This document shows, one piece after another, positions 59,408-64,000 of a DNA stretch of 64,000 bases. Within the stretch, counting starts at the first letter, position 1, and each line of letters begins with the position of its first letter. This DNA comes from Planctomycetota bacterium (GTDB taxonomy: Bacteria > Planctomycetota > Phycisphaerae > Phycisphaerales > UBA1924). The stretch lies in contig JAEYUO010000097.1 in the NCBI GenBank assembly GCA_023432465.1, forward strand, positions 1-64,000, read 5' to 3'. Both the position numbers and the translations under genes were made by a program. The notes under the pieces are model-generated. The model made no database searches, was not told the origin of the DNA, and was given only the letters and a program-made list of their open reading frames with translations.

Positions 59408-60991
59408 ATGCCGATCGCCGGGCGGAGCGCATTGGTGCACGATCTGCCCGCGAGCGACAGCACGCTGACCGAGCGGCTGGTGCGCATCATCGGGAAGTCG
59501 AGCTTCGACCGCTACTTCGACGGGCGCGTCGAGCTTCGGCCATCCGAGGGGCGGCTGGAGGTTCATGTCTCAAGCCAGGCCGCGGCGGATGTGCTGCGCC
59601 GCCGATTCGGGATCGCCCTGCGCCAGGCCGGCAGCGAGGCCGCGGAAGTCGGCGGCCGGTCGTCCGAGGTGGTGTTCGTTGCCGCATCGGAGCAGGCACC
59701 CGAGCCAAGGCAGAGCGGGGCGGCTCCGGTCGTTGCGTCCGCGGCGCCGACCGTGCACGCGGCGGCGGTGCGGACCCACGGCCACCATGCGCCGCCGACG
59801 CGCTACCGCCTCGAAGACTACGTTGTCGGCGAATCCAACCGCATGGCCTACAACGCCGCCGGGCACATGGCCAATGGCGACGACCCTGGCGCGGCGAGAA
59901 CGCTGTTCATCCACGGGCCGTGCGGGCTCGGCAAGACGCACCTGCTCCAGGGTGTGGCGCAGCGATTCCGCGAACGGCAGCCGGGCGCGGTTGTCCGAAT
60001 CACCAGCGGCGAGGCGTTCATGAACGACTTCGTCGCATCGATCCGCGCGGCGGGGGCGGAGGGTCGATCCGGCCCCGGCGGCGTGTCGAAGTTCCGCAGC
60101 GCGTACCGTCGCGCGGACCTGCTGTGCATCGACGATGTCCACTTCCTCGCCGCGAAGCAGGCGACGCAGGACGAACTGCTGCACACGTTCGACGAGATCG
60201 AGCGTGGCGGGGCACGGGTGCTGCTCATCAGCGATCAGCACCCGCGGTCGCTGCGCAAGTTCAGTCCCGCGCTGGTCTCTCGCTTCATGTCCGGCATGGT
60301 CGCGAGCATCGCGCCGCCGGAGGCCGCGCTGCGGGAGCGCATCGTGCGGGTCTTTGCGATCCGCCGCGGCCTGGCTCTCGATGACTCGGGCGTGCGTTCT
60401 CTCGCTTCCCGCGCGGCGTGGACGCCGGGCGCAAGCACCGGCCCATCAATCCGGGATATCGAGGGGATGCTGACCAAGATCGATGCCCTCAAGCGCGTCG
60501 CGCCGGAGTATCTGAGCGCCGACGGCCGGATCGGCGCCGGAGCGGTCGATCGCGCGTTCGGCGGCGGGGGCACGCATCCCTTTGCACCGGGTTCAACGGA
60601 CGCCAACGCCGAGCGGAACGGCGCGTCGCTCGTATCCGGCCAGCGGCCGGCAAAGCCCGTCCGCATGCACGTCATCATCGCGCAAACGTGCGCGGCGATC
60701 GGCGTCGAGTTCGCGGACCTTGGCGGGAAGACCCGCCACAAGCGCGTGGTGCTCGCCCGATCGCTTGTCACCTACATCGCGCGCGCGCTGACCACCCAGA
60801 GCTTCCCCGATATCGCCCGCGCGCTCGGCCGGCCCAGCCACTCAACGGTCATCACCGCCTATCAGCGATTCTGCAGGCAGCTTGAGGCGGATGAACCCGT
60901 CACGCTCGAGCATGCCGCGGAACCCACGACGTTGAGCGTGCTGACGCGGCAACTGATTGAAGCAGTTGTGCATGCTTCAGCCAAAGGCTGA
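59408..60991 (+). CDS. dnaA: Chromosomal replication initiator DnaA
   Basis: The AAA+ initiator (527 residues). Domain I is residues 15-70 (LTERLVRIIGKSSFDRYFDG), followed by an Ala/Pro linker. Walker A is GPCGLGKT at 170-177, Walker B LLCIDDVHFLA near 235, and SRFMSGM the sensor-region arginine. The C-terminal DnaA-box-binding helix-turn-helix ends in RPSHSTVITAYQRF, matching the H-ST-V signature. The usual KDHSTVIHA is altered to RPSHSTVITA. No dnaN, recF or gyrB follows, so the cluster around dnaA is not conserved. The ATG at 59408 is the likely start; upstream ATG/GTG codons exist. Confidence 0.93.
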   Translation: MPIAGRSALVHDLPASDSTLTERLVRIIGKSSFDRYFDGRVELRPSEGRLEVHVSSQAAADVLRRRFGIALRQAGSEAAEVGGRSSEVVFVAASEQAPEPRQSGAAPVVASAAPTVHAAAVRTHGHHAPPTRYRLEDYVVGESNRMAYNAAGHMANGDDPGAARTLFIHGPCGLGKTHLLQGVAQRFRERQPGAVVRITSGEAFMNDFVASIRAAGAEGRSGPGGVSKFRSAYRRADLLCIDDVHFLAAKQATQDELLHTFDEIERGGARVLLISDQHPRSLRKFSPALVSRFMSGMVASIAPPEAALRERIVRVFAIRRGLALDDSGVRSLASRAAWTPGASTGPSIRDIEGMLTKIDALKRVAPEYLSADGRIGAGAVDRAFGGGGTHPFAPGSTDANAERNGASLVSGQRPAKPVRMHVIIAQTCAAIGVEFADLGGKTRHKRVVLARSLVTYIARALTTQSFPDIARALGRPSHSTVITAYQRFCRQLEADEPVTLEHAAEPTTLSVLTRQLIEAVVHASAKG

Positions 60992-60994
60992 AGC
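60974..60994. terminator. Perfect hairpin over the dnaA stop codon
   Basis: GCTTCAGCC (60974-60982), loop AAA, GGCTGAAGC (60986-60994). The 9-bp stem spans the dnaA stop codon. No T run follows directly. It may be a REP-like palindrome or a weak terminator. Confidence 0.45.
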
Positions 60995-60995
60995 A

Positions 60996-61027
60996 GATTT
61001 TGGATTGCGGATTTTGGATTGTGGATT
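60996..61027 (+). repeat. TTTTGGATT repeat, left arm
   Basis: Its first 26 bases are identical to 1644-1669, and a further TTGTGGATT unit follows. It lies between dnaA and the four-helix-bundle gene, in opposite orientation to the repeat at 61495. Confidence 0.7.
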
Positions 61028-61081
61028 GATCGGACCTGATGCCTTGAGCGTGAACGAGTCCGCGAAGTGCGACTGTCGCCG

Positions 61082-61087
61082 TACACT
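61082..61087 (+). promoter_or_regulatory. -10 hexamer TACACT, leaderless-type promoter
   Basis: TACACT, seven bases, then the ATG at 61095, no ribosome binding site. Confidence 0.5.
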
Positions 61088-61094
61088 TCCGGGC

Positions 61095-61472
61095 ATGACT
61101 GAGGCAGAACTCAAGGCTCGCACCAAGGCCTTCGCTCTTCGTGTGATGAAGCTCGTCGATGCGCTTCCCAAAAACCGGGCCGCGGATGTGGTGGGCCGTC
61201 AGGTGCTTCGCTCGGCAACGTCGGTCGGCGCCAACTACCGTTCGGCGTGTCGAGCGCGGTCGCAGGCCGACTTTGTGAACAAACTGGCAATCGTCGAGGA
61301 GGAGGCGGATGAGACCGCATACTGGCTGGAGCTTCTGGCCGATGCGGGCCTGATCAAGCCGGGCCGCCTGGCCGATCTCATGGGCGAGTGCAACGAGATC
61401 ACTGCGATCGTAGTGGCCTCAATCCGGACGTCGCGACGATCTACCTCGAGACGGGGCACAGTGCGCACGTGA
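61095..61472 (+). CDS. Four-helix-bundle protein (23S rRNA intervening-sequence type)
   Basis: A 125-residue protein of the four-helix-bundle family (S23/IVP). Helices and the family motifs are visible: TKAFALRVMKLVDALP, QVLRSATSVGANYRSACRARSQADFVNKLAIVEEEADETAYWLELL. Proteins of this family were first found in 23S rRNA intervening sequences and occur in many scattered copies; a relative (Avd) serves retroelements, but no reverse transcriptase is here. The gene sits between inverted TTTTGGATT repeats (60996 and 61495), which raises the idea of a small mobile unit. Confidence 0.88.
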   Translation: MTEAELKARTKAFALRVMKLVDALPKNRAADVVGRQVLRSATSVGANYRSACRARSQADFVNKLAIVEEEADETAYWLELLADAGLIKPGRLADLMGECNEITAIVVASIRTSRRSTSRRGTVRT

Positions 61473-61494
61473 CGAGGTGCTTCCTCAATCCACA

Positions 61495-61518
61495 TTCCAA
61501 AATCCAAAATCCAAAATC
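61495..61518 (-). repeat. TTTTGGATT repeat, right arm (opposite orientation)
   Basis: Three ATTTTGGATT-type units on the minus strand just before the DegT aminotransferase start. With the arm at 60996-61027 it flanks the four-helix-bundle gene as an imperfect inverted repeat. Confidence 0.65.
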
Positions 61519-61527
61519 GAACTCCTC

Positions 61528-62757
61528 ATGCACGAAATCCCCCTTTCCCGTCCCGACATCACCTCCGCCGAGATCGATCTGGTCGTTCAGACCATGAAGT
61601 CCGGCCGGCTCGCCCTCGGGCCCATGGCCGAGCGATTCGAGCAGACCGTGGCCGCGAGCGCCGACCGGCAGCACGGCGTCTGCGTCTCCAGCGGCACCGC
61701 GGGTCTGCACCTGGCCCTGCTCGCCCTGGGTATCGGCCCCGGCGATGAGGTCATCACCACGCCGTTCTCGTTCGTCGCCTCCGCCAACTGCATCCTCTAC
61801 GTCGGCGCCAAGCCCGTCTTCGTGGACATCGATCCCAAGACGCTGAACATGGACCCCGAGAAGCTCCAGGCCGCGATCACGCCGCGGACGAAGGCGATCG
61901 TCGCGGTCGAGACGTTCGGCAATCCGGCGCACATGGACACCTACGAATCCATCGCCAAGCGCCACGAGATCCCGCTCATCGAGGACTGCTGCGAGGCCCT
62001 CGGAGTCCGCCATCGCGGCCGCCCCGCGGGCAGTTTCGGGCGCATCGGCGTCTTCGCGTTCTATCCCAACAAGCAGATCACCACCGGCGAGGGCGGGTGC
62101 ATCGTCACCGATGATCGTCGCTTGGCCAACCTGTGCCGGTCCATGCGCAACCAAGGCCGTGCCATCGTCGATCCGCAGGACACCAAGCCGGACCTTTCGC
62201 GAGCGGTCGCCGGCGCGATCGGCGGCGGCGGCGGTTCGGTCGGCTCATGGCTGAGCCACGAGCGGCTGGGGTACAACTTCCGCATGTCGGAGATCAACGC
62301 CGCGATCGGCGTAGCACAGATGCGACGGCTGGAGGAGATCACCCACAAGCGGCAGCACGTGGCCAAGATGTACTTCAACCGGCTCTCGGGCAATCACGAC
62401 CTGGTGCTGCCGACACTGCTCAGCGAGACGGAGATGTCGTGGTTCGTCTTCGTGGTGCGGCTGGGCGGGTCGGGGACATGGAACCGGGATGAGCGAGACC
62501 GCATCATCGCCGGGCTGCGCAGGCACGAGATCGGCGCATCGGATTACTTCCCCTGCATCCACACACAGCCGTTCTATGAAGCGCTCGCCGCGGAGGGAAA
62601 GGTCCGCGGCCGTTCCGGCGACTTCCCCATCGCCGAGAGCGTCAGCCAGCGCACCATCGCCCTGCCGTTCTACAACGACCTGACCGAGCGCGATGTGGAG
62701 ATCGTCTGCGGCACGTTGGAGCTGATGATGAGCCGCGAGAACCTCGGGCGGGGGTGA
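61528..62757 (+). CDS. DegT/DnrJ/EryC1 family sugar aminotransferase
   Basis: A PLP enzyme (409 residues) that aminates keto-sugars for surface glycans. The PLP lysine is Lys182 in FYPNKQITTGEGG; the Asp that pairs with the pyridine N is in IEDCCEALG (152-160), and SSGTAGLHLALLALGIGPGDEV (54-75) holds the phosphate loop. It may belong to the polysaccharide pathway. An unusual Gly-rich insert (GAIGGGGGSVGSW) lies in the middle. Its last 33 codons and stop (62656-62757) are duplicated at 63774-63875 with three base changes, two synonymous and one in the stop codon. Confidence 0.9.
   Translation: MHEIPLSRPDITSAEIDLVVQTMKSGRLALGPMAERFEQTVAASADRQHGVCVSSGTAGLHLALLALGIGPGDEVITTPFSFVASANCILYVGAKPVFVDIDPKTLNMDPEKLQAAITPRTKAIVAVETFGNPAHMDTYESIAKRHEIPLIEDCCEALGVRHRGRPAGSFGRIGVFAFYPNKQITTGEGGCIVTDDRRLANLCRSMRNQGRAIVDPQDTKPDLSRAVAGAIGGGGGSVGSWLSHERLGYNFRMSEINAAIGVAQMRRLEEITHKRQHVAKMYFNRLSGNHDLVLPTLLSETEMSWFVFVVRLGGSGTWNRDERDRIIAGLRRHEIGASDYFPCIHTQPFYEALAAEGKVRGRSGDFPIAESVSQRTIALPFYNDLTERDVEIVCGTLELMMSRENLGRG
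62656..62757 (+). repeat. 102-bp direct repeat, copy 1 (in the aminotransferase)
   Basis: Last 33 codons and stop (TGA) of the DegT gene. It matches copy 2 at 63774-63875 in 99 of 102 positions. The left and right flanks of the two copies show no further similarity. Confidence 0.9.
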
Positions 62758-62834
62758 GTGCGCCTATCGCCCTCGACGGTTTGTACTTTGATGTGCCGCG
62801 CTGTTTTCAGCTTACGCATCGACGCTATAGCAAG

Positions 62835-62840
62835 TAGACT
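62835..62840 (+). promoter_or_regulatory. -10 hexamer TAGACT, leaderless-type promoter
   Basis: TAGACT, six bases (GTCCCC), then the ATG at 62847. Confidence 0.5.
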
Positions 62841-62846
62841 GTCCCC

Positions 62847-63761
62847 ATGCTGAATCCAGTCCATGGTGCCCGAATCGATCCCAAGCGGCAACACCCAGTC
62901 CTCGACATTCGACACTGGGAGGCGGAGTTCCCAATTGGGGACTGGCGAAAGTGTGACTACTCGGTCGCCACACCCGAGGAACTCGCGCGTGCGGAGCAAG
63001 CTAGACGACTGGCTTCGGTGAAGGGACCTCTTGGCCCATCGGTTCCTGCAGATGTGTTCGTCTGGTCCGACTCTCCGGATCACGAGCGTCCATGGCTCAC
63101 CCGCATCGGCGGCATTCCTTGGCGTGAGAAGGGCAAGCCGTGGCCGAAGGGACCTGATGGTGTGCCGCTCTGCTTCCTCGCCCAGATCTGCTTCGTCGAT
63201 TCGAAGGACATTCTGGCGCATGAACTACCCGGCGATGTGGCCCTGATTTTCGGTCAGTGGAGCAAGGGCTGGGCGACCATCTTTGAATGCGGAGTCCTTG
63301 AGTGGTCGAACTTGAAGCTGAAAGAGCCGCAGGACCTCTTCGATCTCACTTGGACAACCGAGCTTCCCTTCAAGTACGGTGGAGTCATTCATCGCACTGT
63401 GCAGTACACGGACTGGCGCACGTCGGACCCGGCGTTCGAGGCTGCGGGTTTCAAAGACGGTGGCTTCTTCAAGGCCGAGATGCAGGCGACTTCGATCGGA
63501 AGCTACTCCGGTCTACCACAGGGCTGGCCGTTCGAAGCCGGCGATGGCTGCTCGCTCGTCGCAGTTCTCAGTTCGTTCAGCATGAATGGTCGCTGGCCCT
63601 TGGTCGATGTCCCGAACGCACTGGTGAGTGTCGATTCACAAGGTGCGGAATCGCAATTCAGTTTCCATAAGGCGAATGACCTGAGCATCCACGGCGCGGG
63701 TTGCGCCTACATCTATCGCAACGCAAAGGGTGAGTTCAAGCTGCAGACATCTACCAGCTGA
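62847..63761 (+). CDS. YwqG-like (DUF1963-type) protein in a duplicated-end cassette
   Basis: A 304-residue soluble protein. The segment WLTRIGGIPWREKGKPWPKGPDGVPLCFLAQICFVD resembles the DUF1963/YwqG pattern (KxGGxPxxP...PLxFLAQIN) found in immunity-like and SMI1-type settings; that family's function is not established. GC content is visibly lower than its neighbours (32 of 60 in the row at 63301). Its own -10 hexamer is six bases before the ATG. It is the only gene between two copies of the 3' end of the aminotransferase gene, suggesting arrival as a cassette. Confidence 0.6.
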   Translation: MLNPVHGARIDPKRQHPVLDIRHWEAEFPIGDWRKCDYSVATPEELARAEQARRLASVKGPLGPSVPADVFVWSDSPDHERPWLTRIGGIPWREKGKPWPKGPDGVPLCFLAQICFVDSKDILAHELPGDVALIFGQWSKGWATIFECGVLEWSNLKLKEPQDLFDLTWTTELPFKYGGVIHRTVQYTDWRTSDPAFEAAGFKDGGFFKAEMQATSIGSYSGLPQGWPFEAGDGCSLVAVLSSFSMNGRWPLVDVPNALVSVDSQGAESQFSFHKANDLSIHGAGCAYIYRNAKGEFKLQTSTS

Positions 63762-63773
63762 CGCCGAGCCCCA

Positions 63774-63875
63774 ATCGCGCTGCCGTTCTACAACGACCTG
63801 ACCGAGCGCGATGTGGAGATCGTCTGCGGCACGCTGGAGCTGATGATGAGCCGCGAGAACCTCGGGCGGGGGTAA
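63774..63875 (+). repeat. 102-bp direct repeat, copy 2 (detached gene end)
   Basis: An in-frame copy of the last 33 codons of the aminotransferase with stop TAA instead of TGA. Differences from copy 1 are GCC/GCG (Ala), TTG/CTG (Leu) and TGA/TAA: no amino-acid change. There is no start codon or body, so it is a remnant and not a gene. Confidence 0.9.
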
Positions 63876-63900
63876 AGAACCCGGGCAGAGTTGGCGCGGT

Positions 63901-64000
63901 TCAGTCGAGGATCGTGATGGATTGGCTCATCCGATAGACCGTCGGCATCCCGCCCGCATTCGACGTGATCGACGCGAGAATGTTGAACGTGCCGCGTGGG
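63901..64000 (-). CDS. C-terminal end of an unidentified protein (runs off the window)
   Basis: The last 32 codons of a leftward gene whose 5' part lies beyond the window: PRGTFNILASITSNAGG then MPTVYRMSQSITILD and stop TGA. The composition is that of normal coding sequence in this genome. No family can be named from so short a part. Confidence 0.45.
   Translation of the reverse strand, partial: PRGTFNILASITSNAGGMPTVYRMSQSITILD

Noticed and set aside
62656..63875. Insertion sequence or transposon
   Set aside because: No transposase or integrase and no terminal inverted repeats; the 102-bp repeats are a gene end, too long for a target duplication.
1..64000. CRISPR array
   Set aside because: No regularly spaced repeats with unique spacers were found; the repeats seen are tandem domains or scattered short units.

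Overview
The window is high-GC, densely coded DNA that looks like chromosomal sequence from a Planctomycetota bacterium, most likely class Phycisphaerae. Indicators are: secreted proteins ending in a dockerin-like tail with the motif DIFAFLxxWF, seen three times; prepilin-like proteins with a DGHV motif near the C-terminus; a membrane protein with a C-terminal CPxC/CPxCG zinc ribbon; the futalosine menaquinone route; and an exosortase/EpsI pair. This assignment is inferred from protein character only. No rRNA, tRNA or CRISPR array was seen.

Layout. 0.2-9.9 kb: housekeeping and hypothetical genes (aminofutalosine synthase, aspartate-semialdehyde dehydrogenase, polyprenyl synthase, methyltransferase, UDP-glucose dehydrogenase, Uma2 nuclease, orphan DNA methyltransferase). 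9.9-28.2 kb: a long leftward block for envelope polysaccharide and exosortase function. Read 5' to 3' it holds a Wza-like lipoprotein, exosortase, EpsI, a giant TPR protein, a Wzc-like chain-length protein with a degenerate kinase P-loop, a sugar epimerase, a WecA-like priming transferase, orphan ParA, VanZ-like protein, Na/Ca antiporter, MurJ-type flippase and an SDR enzyme. Several 4-bp ATGA overlaps tie neighbours together. 28.3-31.4 kb: lipA, an HD-GYP gene, ribosomal protein bL34 (very short) and rnc behind a structured leader. 31.5-51 kb: secreted dockerin-tailed proteins, a divergent guanidino-hydrolase-like protein, a response regulator with ANTAR domain, a 1561-residue beta-helix/Ig-repeat protein, a fused hydantoinase/oxoprolinase, a TolC-like outer-membrane protein and a heme oxygenase. 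51-59 kb: two prepilin-like proteins, tyrS, a Gfo/Idh-like protein, rpmA and a GNAT enzyme. 59-64 kb: a possible origin region, dnaA, a four-helix-bundle gene between inverted repeats, a DegT aminotransferase, and a lower-GC YwqG-like gene lying between two 102-bp copies of the aminotransferase 3' end.

Two genome-wide style signals stand out. First, many single genes have a TACACT/TAGACT-type -10 hexamer only 6-7 bases before the start codon and no ribosome binding site, which suggests leaderless mRNAs. Second, short dispersed repeats (TTTTGGATT units, GTCCTGAG units, 'TCC-loop' palindromes) sit at gene ends, and one such stretch appears to have entered the aminofutalosine synthase gene in frame.

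Starts were chosen by ribosome binding site, -10 position or family alignment from memory. No database search was possible.
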